Of a DNA stretch of 64,000 bases, positions 50,236 to 62,089 are shown piece by piece. A program made the position numbers and the translations under genes. The notes beneath the pieces are model-generated. The model had not been told where the DNA came from. It saw nothing but the letters and a program-made list of their open reading frames with translations, and did not search any database. The stretch lies in assembly GCF_019578655.1 (NCBI RefSeq), contig NC_063260.1, forward strand, positions 16,618,001 to 16,682,000, in the 5' to 3' direction. This DNA is from Ricinus communis (Eukaryota > Streptophyta > Magnoliopsida > Malpighiales > Euphorbiaceae). How positions within the stretch are numbered: position 1 is the first letter of the stretch; each line of letters begins with the position of its first letter.

Positions 50236-52326
50236 GTCCTAACCTACCTTTTTAAATTTACCATTTTACCCTTTTTCTATCACTCTCGGATTTATACTGG
50301 TGCACTCATCAAAATAATATGTTCTACTGCTGTCCCATCCCGAGTCATCAAACAATAATAAATTCAGTGATGAAGAATATGATATATATGAATAGTAATA
50401 AAAGAGCATGATATATACGAATAGTAATTAAAGAGCCATATGAATAGTAATTAAATGAATAATTTAGACTTGCAATCAATTAATCACAATAGCTATTTAA
50501 AATTTGTGCATGACACGTGCATAGCAGATATATGACTTTATCTCACAGCTTTGACGACCACCTAGCTCTGCTCCGATGCATCGGGCGGAGCGAGCCGAAC
50601 TGACGGATTATCTAATCACAGAAAATAACTTAATCAATAACATTAAAATATTTGATAATTAACCCTAGATCTAGATTCCTAGGACTGATTGTCTGAAAAT
50701 CTCGACTCGAGTAAATTCTACCTAAAATTCGGCAAAACCTCCGCTAAAATACAAATATTTACTCGTAAAACGGGTCCAGGACCTGCCAGAAAACACTTCA
50801 AATATTCAACAATTTATTTTAACAGGAGTCGGATCTCCAAGACTTCACTATTTTCCCGACTTCGGCACACATCACAAATCACAACCTAAGGCAGACAGTC
50901 CAACAAACAAATATTTTAACACACAATATCTCTAATGCTCAACACAAATCAATAAACATAAAATTTACCAAAGAATTCTGAAATCAATGGGCCAGAGATA
51001 ATTACCGAGACGCTTAATCGCTCGATCGACTCGTCTCCGGCAGCCGAAGTCCAATCAACAATGCGAATGCACCAATGGACTCGAAATAATGTGCTGATGA
51101 CAATCCCCGCTTTCGATTTTTTAATTCGACCTCGATCATCCGGAGGGATTTATGGATGATCTCGGCTGTCGATTTGCAAACGGAGTCTGATCGCCATGAA
51201 ACCGGTGATATTGCGAAGCTTGAGCTGAGAAGAGTCCGGATATGTCCTCTAATCGTCTAAAGCTTGCCGGAGCTCGCTGGAAAAGCCAGAAAAAGCCGAC
51301 TTTTCTTTCTCTCTCCACTAGATCTTCTAATTCCAGCCACCAAAAGCGTCGCCGCTGCTGCCAAAAGGAAGCTCACTCTCCGACAAGCCGATCGCCATCC
51401 TTGGTGCTGGCGGACACGCCATGGACGGCACCGACAACCGCCTCTATTCTTCCTTGCGCTTTCATAGCTCCTCGCCGTCATGCCTCATGGCCTCCGACAC
51501 CACCGGCTAGACGATACTCCCTCTCCTCCTTCTTCTTCTCCGTCTCCTCCTTTCTTCTTTTCTTTTCTTTCTTCTCTACATCAACAAAGGGTCCCTGAAC
51601 TTCTCTTTCTTACCATTTAGTCCCTCAACTTTTTAATTACTATCAATTTCATCCAGCAAAATTTCTAATCAACCCTCAAAATTTTCTTTAGCTTTTCAAT
51701 TAAGCCCCTAACTATTTAATTTGGGCCAAATTAGAATTATTAATAATATAAAATTACATATTTATCCTTGTTTTTAAATGTAAAATTACTAAAAAGCCCT
51801 TGCTGGTATATTTAGTTACAAAAATACCAAACATATAAATTTTCATTAAAACCCCATATTAATAAAAGTATTCTTTTAATCCTTATTCCAAAATAAATTT
51901 TCAATTTAATCCTAACATACAATTAATTTAATTAATCAATTTGCTAAATATTTTTCAATTGAAATTTAACACCATTAGCTAATTAAAATGTCTTTTTTTC
52001 CTAATAATTCTTTTATGAAATATCCTTTACAAATTCTTTCATAATTTTCAAATATAGAATTTAATTTATATATATTCATTTTGGGGAAAAAATTTAAATA
52101 ACCAAAAATGTAATTTATTTCTCAAATAATTTACTTAATTAATTTCTTAAAAATCAAATTAATTGGATATGGAAAATAACTTCTTTATTTGTCTAACATT
52201 AAAATTTCCATTTAAATCATTCCAAATTAAACCAAATAAAAATAAGGTAAAATTAATTTAAATAAAAAGCTATTTATTAATTATTATTAATATAATCAAT
52301 ATTAAAGAAAAATTTTAGGTATTACA

Positions 52327-52790
52327 AAAGTATTCGAGATAATTATCAATAAAATCTATTTAATTAAAAAATAATTAAAATTTAGATAATTATCAATAAA
52401 AACCTTATAGAAAGGAAATATAAAAATTATCGACATTTAAAATCGAAAAAACCCAAAAAACAACATGAAAATTCGAGTCTTGAGCTAGTCGACACTACGA
52501 GAGCCTGTCGGCTATATGTATAGCCGATCAGCTGTACTTAGAGCCAATTAGCTCTAGGTTGGCTATTTTTTCGTACTTGGCATTTTATCTGATTTTGTCT
52601 CTAAAATTTAATTTTTCGATTAATTTAGTCAAATTTGATTTCACAAGGTAATATTTAGCTCAATTAATCATGACCTTAACCAAGATTTTGACTTTCCTGA
52701 ACTCTGTAAGACTCAGGAGGAATAACAACTTTCATTATCGAGTTTTTCATAATTCCCTCGATATCTAGATTCAGCAAAAGGGTGCTTACA
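52327..52790 (+). repeat. Family-B LTR tail, resumed after the nested insertions
   Basis: Continues 41714 and ends GGTGCTTACA, the family-B end. Degenerate palindromes GCCTGTCGGC, AGCCGATCAGCT and AGAGCCAATTAGCTCT lie near 52502-52556. Confidence 0.65.
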
Positions 52791-53998
52791 GTTTATCCCT
52801 GATTTGTCGAGATATATAAACGTATTCATGGTTAAATAAATTGAGAAAAATCATCAGTATCAAGGATACTAAAAAAGAATATATGAGCTATAGAAGCTAC
52901 ATTCCATAGGCTTATGACATCTCAGAGACCACCTTCTGAGATAGATATATGTAGGAACTTCCTTCTAGCTCTGATTTAGGGATAAAGCCTATCACATCAT
53001 GAAGATCACCCCTTAATAAAAATACACGTCTTGATTCAAGGGCCACACCCATCACTTCTACTAAACTTCAAGATAAATACACGTCTTGATTTAAGGACTA
53101 TACCTGTCACATCTTGAAGACCGCCCCTCAAGATAAATACATACCTTGATTTATGGACTATGCCTGTCACTTGTTGAAGTTTTCTATAGGTCACTTTCTA
53201 CTATAGGAAGCAAAGAACTATGATTTCCGCTATGGGATAAAAATAATGACTTTCCCATTTCAGGTATCAAATTGGTTAATCTGTCACTTTTAGGATGTGT
53301 AATGACAATTTTCTGACTTCAGGATACAATTTGACTCTTTTGCCCTTCGAGGACTAAATTAGTAATTTTACCAGCTAGGGTCCAAAATGTAATTCGCTAG
53401 TCAAGGACCAAAGAAGTAATTTGCCATTTTTAGTACTTATATCTACTTCTTTCATTCTTTTCATTCTATCCTTTTTCTATAGCTTTTTCTACTTTCTTTC
53501 TTTGATTTCTCACTCAATTTCTGACTAAATTTGCTCAAACTTGTTCTAAAATATCTGGTTCATCCTCTAGCATGTCGAGTCGCTCTTCATCCACCCTAAA
53601 TTAGGAGTTTTCACTGTCAATTTCTAGCCAAAATGACCTAGATTTGGTAAAAAGGGGAAGAAATTTCCCTTTTGGCTAAATTGAACTCGCACAAGGCCTT
53701 CTCCACCATTAATGAGGTATTTTCTCTTGTTATTCCTGTCTATCTGTCATTTATACACCAAAAAAAAACACATACAGAATTGAAAAATTAGAGAATCTCA
53801 TCGGCCTAACATTAACAATTAATGTACAATGCGTATAGTCGATCAGCTCTGCGTAGTTTTGATCGACTCTACATAGGCCAGATGGGCCTTGTGCAAACCA
53901 ATTTGCTTTAAATCTTGAAAATATTGATATTCATAATTGATTTTTGACTTTGATGTGTGTGTATGTGTTTGTCAAACCTAATCTTTTATGGATTTTCA
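52791..53998 (+). other. Non-coding stretch with degenerate palindromes; leader of a PMD-like gene
   Basis: Holds the tandem repeat described separately and pyrimidine-rich text near 53450-53520. Two sites of the GTCGATCAGCTC / TTTGATCGACTC type lie near 53839-53878. A TTTTCAG acceptor-like end at 53992-53998 is followed by PMD-like coding sequence. Confidence 0.45.
52985..53180 (+). repeat. Tandem repeat, about 62-base unit, three copies
   Basis: Units share AAATACACGTCTTGATT, AAGGACTATACCTGTCAC and TTGAAGACC with substitutions; copies start near 53022, 53072 (slightly shortened) and 53134, with a partial copy before. Confidence 0.75.
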
Positions 53999-54470
53999 GA
54001 CGAACGTTGTCTCAATCTAGTTTGTTGGCAGCTTCTATGGGGCTCTCAAGTGGTTTGACAAGCTTTCGAACGTGGTGCAGGCTTTGATTGGAGACAACAA
54101 GTTCACTAGTTTGTAGCTACATTCCTTTCAATTTTTGGAAGGATTGACCATACCTCGGTCTATGCATTGATCTAGAGGTGGATGGGCACTATCCACACCT
54201 TTCACACACTAGAGGGAGAGCTGACACTATCTCTACCTGCATTCGCCGCTATCACCAGTATTGATTTTTTTACCCTTGTATCCTTTGATGATGTTCATGA
54301 TTAGAGGTCCGATGCTCGGGACTAGTACATCATCGACCTTCTAGGGTTTTTCTTAGGCACAAGAACTCCCATTTCCTGGCTTACCAGAGCATCCCGTTCC
54401 GTTATAGGGGGTTCACTCCCCGCTCAAATATTTTTAGGTGGTTTTGACAAATTTTGTCTCTCTTTTATCG
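53999..54470 (+). pseudogene. PMD-like gene fragment, second copy
   Basis: In pieces, after a probable splice acceptor: WFDKLSNVVQALIGDNKFTS, LHSFQFLEGLTIPRSMH, then in a shifted frame THTFHTLEG-like text read as MGTIHTFHTLEGELTLSLPA and FAAITSIDFFTLVSFDDVHD, then LLGFFLGTRTPISWLTRASR. This is the N-terminal half of the plant mobile domain. Stops at 54130, 54170, 54303 and 54323 or nearby and at least one frame change make it a pseudogene. It is less complete than the copy at 2.55-4.9 kb. Confidence 0.55.
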
Positions 54471-54775
54471 ATAAGTCAAAATTGTTTTATGATTTATTAA
54501 AGAAGGAGAAAGAACAAAGATACCCATTTACCTCTTCATATTACTTTTATTTTTATATTTTTTTGGAATTTGTGGTGATGTTGAGTTTAAATATGAGTGA
54601 TGAAAAATCACCCAATTTACTTGTTGTATGTCTTTAAGATTTCAAATACTTGAACCATTAGTAACTTATGGTATGAATTTAAGCCCCTATAGAGACTTAA
54701 ATGTATTATCTTTAAGAATCTTACTATGTGAGACCCTTAATTTTATGGTAATTTTTTTGAAGTTATGCCCATATA

Positions 54776-54871
54776 GAGCCTCAAGTACTGATGAATTTGA
54801 GGCCTTGGAGCCTCAAGTATTGATGAATACGAGGCTCTACAGCCTCAAATATTAGTGAATTTGAGGCTTGA
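54776..54871 (+). repeat. Tandem repeat, exact 32-base period, three copies
   Basis: Starts at 54776, 54808 and 54840. Each unit has GCCTCAAGTA at one end and TTTGAGGC or ACGAGGC at the other, so each can also fold on itself. Confidence 0.9.
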
Positions 54872-56384
54872 GAGATTCGAGGCTATGGAGCTTGAAATTG
54901 GAGATTTCTTTAAGGATTTGTTCACTTTAGGGTTTGTGACCTCAACGCAATACCATTATTTTGTGACTTAACATGTTAAAGGCAACATCCCAATTAATAT
55001 CCTAAAACTTATTTCTTAGGATAACAACCTAACAAATGCATTTTCTTTTAAGATTGGAAGTATCTAAGATGCATATTTTAGGCTAGAAAAATATTCACAT
55101 GCTCTATGTCTTTTCTAACTTAACTTGGTTTTCAATATCAAATAAAATCATCACCAACCCAATTGTCTCGGCATATAATACCTGAAACACTTTATAGCAT
55201 AGCCATATAACTTTGCTTGGAATTGCATGATATTTTTATGAACATCTCATATGCAAATTCAATTAGAAAAAGGTAAACTTTTTTGTACACATTTCTTTGA
55301 CTTGTCTCCCACTTAAGTCAAAGAGGATAAAAATAAAGCAAGGCCTTACCCCCCATATTTTTCCACTAAAAAACTCTTTTCTTTTATTTAAAACACATGT
55401 AAATCTATTGTATGTATCATTTTGTAAATTTATATGCATTTATTACTTATGTCAAATTGAAATAAAATGTCAATGGACTTATTTTGCCATATTTTTATTT
55501 TATTCTTGATCTATTAATCTTATTTTTATTTGTTGGAATATTCAAAGGCCATAGAATTTATAAAAATATGGATGACCATGTGCACCTTTTAACTTGCTTT
55601 ATTTGGGTGTAGCTGTGATCATGGATTCTATAGGGACTTCGAGTTCCTCTCTCTCCAGCCAACTTGCCACTGCATGTATCTCTTGTTCATGTGACTCCAC
55701 CTATAAGAGTTACTCTCACTAGGCACTAACTTTATTTTAGATACAGTGATATGGCCTTGACATACTGTGTTTGGCTATTAATTTGACCTTATAATATGGC
55801 CATGCTTTATGTGCATTTGGATTTGATATAGTTGGATTTAAAATGAACAAATTAGATGTGGCTATAAAGCTTATATGTAGCCATACCACTTTATAATATC
55901 ACACTAATAACTAATACCATAGCTAATGCAACCATGCATTATATGTAGCCACTCCACTCAACACTTTGCACACCATCACTCTTTCCATTTTGCATGCAGC
56001 CATGTGTTTGTTTGCACTTATCTATATTTTACTTTCAATATTTGTGCTTTTGGCTTCGCTAGAAATTAGAAATAAAAAGATTATTCAAGATTCAAAAGTG
56101 TTTGTGTGGCCTACTTTCATTAAAACCAAGACTTCTTTTCACAATAAAACAATATAGTACTATCCATATATTTGGCTTCACATAAAGCAAAACAACATCC
56201 AACTAAACATGTAACACGTAGAATATAAAATGAAATATAGAAAACATATAAATCCAAATAACTACTAGTGGGCACTTCTTAGCCCCACACTTTTATTTCT
56301 TACTTCTCAACTATTTCTCCACATAATAGGATAATATCTCTTAAAGTGTTTACCATTAATCCTTTTGAGCCTAGCCCTGAAGAA
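54872..56384. other. Stretch without a recognisable gene
   Basis: AT-rich with a few short repeats such as TATGTAGCCA (near 55874 and 55937). Short open stretches at 55297-55509 and 55966-56157 show no domain. Confidence 0.55.
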
Positions 56385-57812
56385 TTGAGTATGCCTCTCT
56401 ATTGGAACAGATGCTAGCTTGTACACATTGGAAGGGATCAGGACAAAATGGTGAATGCCTTGGCAGGGTTGGCATCAGTTTGGGAAAATTTAGGGAAGTC
56501 TAGATTTGAGCCACTGGTATTTGTGGAGTCGTATGAGCCATGCTATAAAAAGAATGAAGAGTGGGTTAAGAGCGTCATAGATGATGGCAAGACATGGTAC
56601 TTTGACATAAGTGGTATTTAAAGCAAGGGTTATACCCTAAAGAGGCCACAAGCATAGATAAGATAGTTGGCTCTGCATTTGCTTAGCCATCAAGGCATTG
56701 ATCTATAAAAAAGGGCCGAATGGAGTACATTTAAGATGCGTTGATGAGCAAGAGGCTTAGAGGATGATGGAAGAGGTCCACATGGGTATATGCGGAACTA
56801 CATGAGCGGTCCATATTTGGCTAAGAAGATCTTGAGGTAGGGTTTCTTCTAGTTGACAATGTAAAAAGGTTGCGTTCCATTCGTCAAGAAATGTCACTAA
56901 TGCCAAGTTCATACCAACCAAATTCATTTGCTGCCTTCTGAATTACACGCATGTCTTCTCCATGGTCATTCTCAACTTAGGAGATAGACATTATTAGGGA
57001 AATAAGATGCACAACCAATAACAGACATCCGCACATAGTAGTCACCATTAATTATTTCTCGAAGTGGATTGAAGCCGAATCTTTTGCACGAATCGGGGTC
57101 AAAACAGATGGCCAAGTTCATTGACAAGAATTTGGTCTGCCAGTATAGAATCCCTTAGATAATGGTGTCTAGTTCTAAATGAAGTTCAAGACCTTGATTA
57201 TGAAATATGAGATTGAATAACACAAGTCTTACCCTACACATCGCAAGCTAACGGAGTAGTAGAACCAACTAATAAGAATGTAAAGAAGTTACTGGCCAAG
57301 ATAGTGCAGACTTACAGGGATTGGGCAAAGCGGCTCCTTTATGCACTTTAGGGTTATAGAACGACCATCCAAAATTCAATGGAGGCGACACCATATTCAT
57401 TGATCTATAGGAAGGAAATGGTATTACCTGTGGAAGTTGAGTTAAAATCCTAGAGAATTTTGATCAAAGCCCAAATACTAGAAGTAGAGTGGGCTCGGGG
57501 TAGATACGAGCAGCTAGCTTGATTGAGGAAAAGCGAATGAGGGCCATGTATCACATGCATCTATATCAATAAAGAGTCGCTAGAATGTTCAATAAAAAGG
57601 TCAAGGATCGACCACTAAGAGAAGGGGACTTAGTTTTAAGAGAAGTCAAGGCAATCGACTCAGACGTCGGAGGCACCATTCGACCGAATTGGGAAGGACC
57701 GTACGTAATGACTAAGCTATTCTCCAAAAGAGCAGTAAAGATCTCTAATCTAAGTGGGAATGAGTTCACCCAACCCATTAACCGTGATAGGATAAAGCAG
57801 TATTATGTCTAA
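56385..57812 (+). pseudogene. Tat-lineage pol, second copy: end of second RNase H and integrase
   Basis: Starts within the second RNase H (DKMVNALAGLASVWENL, near 56440) and runs on through RPHGYMRNYMSGPYLAKKIL-like text with HMGICG, then TINYFSKWIEAESFARIG near 57045, DNGV near 57160 (second catalytic Asp), SQANGVVEPTNKNVKKLL near 57240 (catalytic Glu), WAKRLLYAL, and the open C-terminal piece 57585-57812 (RPLREGDLVLREVKA, then NWEGPYVMTKLFS, then RDRIKQYYV). The RT and gag half is missing on the left. Many stops. Same family as 6350-8395 on the other strand. Confidence 0.85.
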
Positions 57813-57849
57813 GAACAAAAAAAATAATAAAAAGAAAAGTGGCATGATA

Positions 57850-58980
57850 GGTTGAAAACTCGCAAAGGGCTTCCTGTGCAAAAATTAGGGCGACCTGCTA
57901 ATCGAAAAACCTGTAAAGAGCCATCTTGGCAAAAATAAGGGTCTTAAGGATAGAAAATAGCTGGTTGGAAAGCCCAAAATGGATAACCAGTGACAGAAAT
58001 CTAGTCTTAACCCCTACAAAAAATTAGTTAAGCCTAAACTGAGTCAATAGCATTCCATGGAATAATAAAATGAGTGCACGATGGTCATCAAACTGCATAA
58101 TTGTTAAAAGACATGATTAAAATACAAGCAAGTTAGAATCATTTATTACTTAAACTAATGCGTTCTAGTTGCTAATCAGTACTCTTGCTAAATGCACTCA
58201 AGACTGTTGACTGGCAACCCATCAGTGGTATTCGTCATCGGCAGAGAAGTCACCCTTAAAATTGACATTTAGTAAAGAAGGCGACATGGTCAAGAACTCG
58301 CAATATTCTCAACTAGCCTAGAAAACATTCGGCCTAGGCCGAACTCAATATAGATCTGGGGAAGCCTCTAAGGAAGACCATACTGGCAGGTTAGCCGCGC
58401 AAGATAGTAAAAGGAGTAGAACTATAGGCCAGGCAAAAAACTACACAAGGAATGTCTGTCTATAGGGTTACGTGGGATAGTTGCCACCACAAGCACACCA
58501 ATGTATGTAAGTGTCCTAGAAATTCCTTAAGACCTCTCGCCACTCAGCATAAGAGTTTGCGAATTTAGAATGGGTTTGGCTAAGAAGGTGTTAGGGACCA
58601 TATAACCTTAAAGGAATACCCGACATGACCAACAGTTTCAACCTATCTTGTAGCCATACCTTGGCAAAAAGAAATAATAAGAAATAATAAAAATGGAAAT
58701 AAAATACAAAAAAAAAAATGAAAGAAGGCCTCCTAAGTTGAAAATCCAAAAAAGGGTGGCTTCAGCAAAAGTTAAGGTCAACCTACTAAGTCGAAACCCT
58801 CTAACGAGATGGCTTAGGCAACAATCAAGGCATAATTCGCTCATTGAACTGAAAAATCCGAGAGGGCAGTTCATGCAAAAGTTAGAGTAATGAATGAGAA
58901 AAAGAAAATGGAAGGACCACAAGACAATTAAACCGCCGCTAAGTTGATCACTCTGACTCTTTTAACCCGGTCCATCCCAA
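57850..58980 (+). repeat. Repeat tail downstream of Tat integrase, second copy
   Basis: Repeats of roughly 50-60 bases: TTGAAAACTCGCAAAGGGC..GCAAAAATTAGGGCGACCTG near 57852, AATCGAAAAACC..GGCAAAAATAAGGG near 57900, and again between 58735 and 58890 (GTCGAAACCC, GATGGCTTAGGCAACAATCAAGG, GAGAGGGCAGTTCATGC). The tail closes with TTTTAACCCGGTCC near 58960. Matches 5960-6345 in reverse. The open stretch at 58693-58890 is a by-product of the repeats. Confidence 0.65.
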
Positions 58981-59040
58981 CTAACATATTTGCCAGGATA
59001 AGCGGAACAACGGTGCGGGAACTGGGCTATCAGGCAAAAA

Positions 59041-59207
59041 TGTAAAATTTAAAGCTAGGTGCGGGAACTGGGGGCAAACATATTGAGAAGTCCAATAAGG
59101 GACAAGAGGTCAGGACTAGGTAATATGACTTCGGATGACAAGCATCTCTAAGTAAAAAAAACTAGGACCTCGTGTAGTGAAAAGACCTCCAAGGGGGTTA
59201 GAATAAG
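59041..59207 (-). pseudogene. DUF7745-like extra gene, second copy, C-terminal side
   Basis: The reverse complement contains CACTACACGAGGTCCTAG then TTTTTTTACTTAGAGA, matching 5780-5822 of the first copy (CTGTGCGAGGTCTCAAG then TTTTTTTATCTAAGAG). It lies between the integrase tail and the family-B LTR, on the strand opposite to pol, exactly as in the first copy. Confidence 0.45.
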
Positions 59208-61601
59208 TGTGGGCAACAGTTTCGGGCGCGCACCTAAGTGTCTTTGTCGACTACAACACTATAAGGCTTTTCAACCTAATGGAAACACGCTAACTAATCA
59301 CAAAGACTAGCGCGGAGATGGAAGTCGCCACCTAGGTAATTCTCCGGGACACTTTTATTAATCGAGTGGTGTACTAGATTCTATAAGGAAGCTTCGCCAC
59401 ATCTAGATATGGATCCAAAAGCCAACTTCCTTATTTGTGTATCTTAGTCTTTAATTTTATTGTTTAACGAGCTATTCCCGATAAATGCGACAATTTATAT
59501 TTTACAAGCATCCATTACAATAAGTGAGGTCCTTTTAGCCCATTTTTATTAAGCCAAACCCATGTGTGATTTATTAGCCTACTTAACTATTTAATTATGT
59601 AGAATGCCCGCTTAGTCTAAGCCCAATTACAAATTATGCATTTAATTCCAGCCTTTAAGCCTAAATGACTACCTTTTATGTTGAGGCCCAGTTGAGTGAT
59701 TCTAAATCTAACATGGCCCAATTAATTTAATTAAACCATGACAAGACCTACTAAGTCTATATGGATTTAAAATTTAAGCATGTTTCGCCATCCTATAACC
59801 TAATGGACTACCTTTTTCATGCTAAGATCTAATTTTTAACGTAAAGTCTTTGTGTCTAGTTTTTATTAGACAATCATATAGCAGATATTTGGCAACCATC
59901 AAACATAAAACAAAAATAAAGTGCAGGATATTAATTCTAACTATTATAAGCCTCCTATAACTAATGAATTGAAAGAAAACACCTAAAACTAAGCTACACT
60001 ATACTAATATCAATCAAAATACGTAAAAATCTAGAATTATAGCAAATAATGATGCAGAGCCAACCAGCTGAAGTCATAGAGTCGATCGGCTCTAGGGCTT
60101 TTCTTTGGCTAGTTTTGCGATTTTCTTGAAGTTCTCACATCCTGAAGCCAATTTTACATGCACAAGAGACAAAAACATGATTAAAACTCAAAAAAATCAA
60201 AGCCAAGGACATAAAAACATATCAAACTAGACCAGAACACATAGAAAAGGTGTAAACATGCAAAAGAATGAACTAATATAAGGTAGAAAAACTTTACATT
60301 ACAAATTCTAGATTTGAACATGCATTCCTATAAAATAAACATAATCGAATAAAAAAATAATCTAACATGTTATTCTAATCATTTAAATTATCAAAGATAA
60401 AATCTATCATATTACATGTTATCATATTCATTTTCCAGCATATTACATGTTATCGTTATCATATTCAATTCCCAGCATATTGCATGTTATCAGACAATAC
60501 CTAATAAAATCATAGACATATTAATTCAGGGAAAACCCTGATCTAATCATGTGAATCATATAGAATTTTTTTTTAAAAAAAAAGCCATTCCTAATCATGT
60601 TTCTAAAACATAAACTAAAAGGACCAATTCGTAAAAATGAGGATGCAGGTGATATTGGATTTAGGGAACCTTCAGATTGTCATTGTTGAATGCTGATCTT
60701 CGAGCCTCTAGAGATGATGAGGTGGTGGAATCGAATATTGGTTAAGAATCTAGTGTTGCTTGGCTTTGGAAAATCTTCTATCATTCTGCAAACAAATTTT
60801 TCAAATTTGAGTTCTTACTTAGTGATTTTTTCTTTTATTTCCTAAAACTCACTCTGCTTTTGTACATCTGTAAATTCTCCTATGTTAGTAGTCTATGCTT
60901 AATGAATGTAGCTCTAATTATTAATGAGCGCAGCCCCTTAGACCTAGGTCATGTTATTTTATTTGCAGTAATAGGGTTAGGAAATCCTAGAGAAGCCAAT
61001 AAACACTTAGTTATTTAGACTTTTAAAAGAATCGATTATCTTTTCCTTTATTAGATAAATATTTAGTGAAATAAAATCTTTAAAATTCAATAATTATCAC
61101 TAAATATATTTTAAGATCCTAATAATTATCACAGATACTGTCTAAAATCTTCTTTTTTGACAAATTTTGGTGTTTCACGTCAAAAATATACGTGAAATGA
61201 CATTCGATTTTGGAAAATAGCAAATCGGCACTCTATAGAGTCGAATCGCCGATAATCGCTGCATAGAGCCAATTTGGCTCTATGCTCATCAGATTGGCTC
61301 TGTGTAGAGCTGATTCAGTTGCACACAGAGCCGATTGGCTTTAAGGGTAAAAGAAGTTCTAATTTTTTTTGCAATTTAGTCCCTAAACTTTTGAAAACTG
61401 TCGTTTCATCTCTTAAACTTAATTTTTTCTGCCAATAGGGTCCAAATTAATTCTAGAAAAGTAATTTTGACTCGATTATTCTCAATCTTAACTTGGACTC
61501 ACCTGCCCTCAATTACTTGAGACTCGAGAGAAATAATAACTTTCACTATAGGTTTTTCCATAATTCCTTTGATAACTAGATCTAGAAAATAGGTGCTGAC
61601 A
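59208..61601 (+). mobile_element. Family-B LTR, copy 4 (probable solo LTR)
   Basis: Begins TGTGGGCAACAG, ends GGTGCTGACA, about 2.39 kb. It splits the antisense DUF7745-like gene in two, so it is an insertion rather than the LTR of the neighbouring Tat copy. Flanks ATAAG (59203-59207) and CCAAG (61602-61606) match only in the last three bases, so the duplication is unproven. Palindromes: AGAGTCGATCGGCTCT at 60078-60093 and a cluster at 61230-61345, including a perfect hairpin at 61262-61284. Confidence 0.75.
61262..61284. repeat. Perfect 11-base-arm palindrome in a family-B LTR
   Basis: Arm CATAGAGCCAA is followed by one T and its exact reverse complement. It is the most complete member of the GAGCC..GGCTC palindrome set of this LTR; neighbours at about 61233, 61291, 61306 and 61325 are degenerate. 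Confidence 0.9.
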
Positions 61602-61800
61602 CCAAGGATGGACGAGAACTCTTCAAACAAAGGGCAAATTTTAGAGGTCCCAAATCGAAATTCATAAGCCTTAGAGTACCAAAGGCTAACGGCAGCACAA
61701 AGAAATGGAGGATCTAGGCTGACATCTCGAAGGTACCTCAGACTAGCCAAAGGTGAACCCAACAAGGCCCATGAGCTCTTTTTAATCTAGTTCAGTAAGG
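61602..61800 (-). pseudogene. DUF7745-like extra gene, second copy, N-terminal side
   Basis: Minus-strand open reading from about 61800 gives SSWALLGSPLASLRYLRDVS, then LDPPFLCAAVSLWYSKAYEF, RFGTSKICPLFEEFSSILG, and then stops being protein-like where it meets LTR sequence at 61601. It is cleaner than the copy at 5545-5935: no internal stop from SSWALL to SSILG. Its upstream region on the minus strand is promoter module 3. Function unknown. Confidence 0.55.
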
Positions 61801-61879
61801 GCTATAAGGCACCTCTAGTAGTTTCACTCATGATGGTGATAGGATGGTTGGAAGTTGAGCAAAAAGAGAGTAGTCACCC

Positions 61880-61965
61880 TAGGTTAAATAAAGGAGAGAG
61901 AATCATGACTGACCTCACATGAGCTCACCCTCTACTCGTGCGAGCTTAGGCCGACCTCGCGCGAG
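61880..61965 (-). promoter_or_regulatory. Promoter module 3: palindrome cluster plus TATA-like box
   Basis: On the minus strand, CTCGCGCGAG (61956-61965, perfect), CTCGCACGAG (61935-61944) and CTCATGTGAG (61914-61923) precede CTTTATTTAACC at about 61882-61893, then the DUF7745-like gene about 80 bases on. Same order as modules 1 and 2, though the TATA box is weaker. Confidence 0.5.
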
Positions 61966-62089
61966 CTCAGCTCGGCCATGACTTGGACCAGTGGACCCGA
62001 AGATAAAAAATAGGTTTTGGTATAATGTAGGGAGAAGAGCCTCATAATTAGTAAAGGCTTGACCTTGACCAGTTTTTTCTCGTATTAGT

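Larger units (their letters stand above)
41715..52326 (-). mobile_element. Reversed family-C solo LTR, split by a nested retrotransposon
   Basis: Plus-strand text begins TGTCACGACCC at 41715 and ends GGTATTACA at 52326, the reverse complement of the family-C ends. The two parts, 41715-42248 and 49916-52326, join exactly across the nested element once one copy of AGTAC is removed: the join recreates the family text otherwise seen near 27105-27130. Together they make about 2.95 kb. Flanks AAAAG (left) and AAAGT (right) suggest a target duplication of AAAG with one A lost or gained. The palindrome array appears reversed at 49986-50235. Confidence 0.9.

Noticed and set aside
59208..61601. Taking this family-B LTR as the 3' LTR of the Tat pol at 56.4-57.8 kb, with AAGGGGG (59191) as its purine tract
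   Set aside because: The antisense DUF7745-like gene continues on both sides of it and matches the unbroken copy at 5545-5935, so it is a later insertion.
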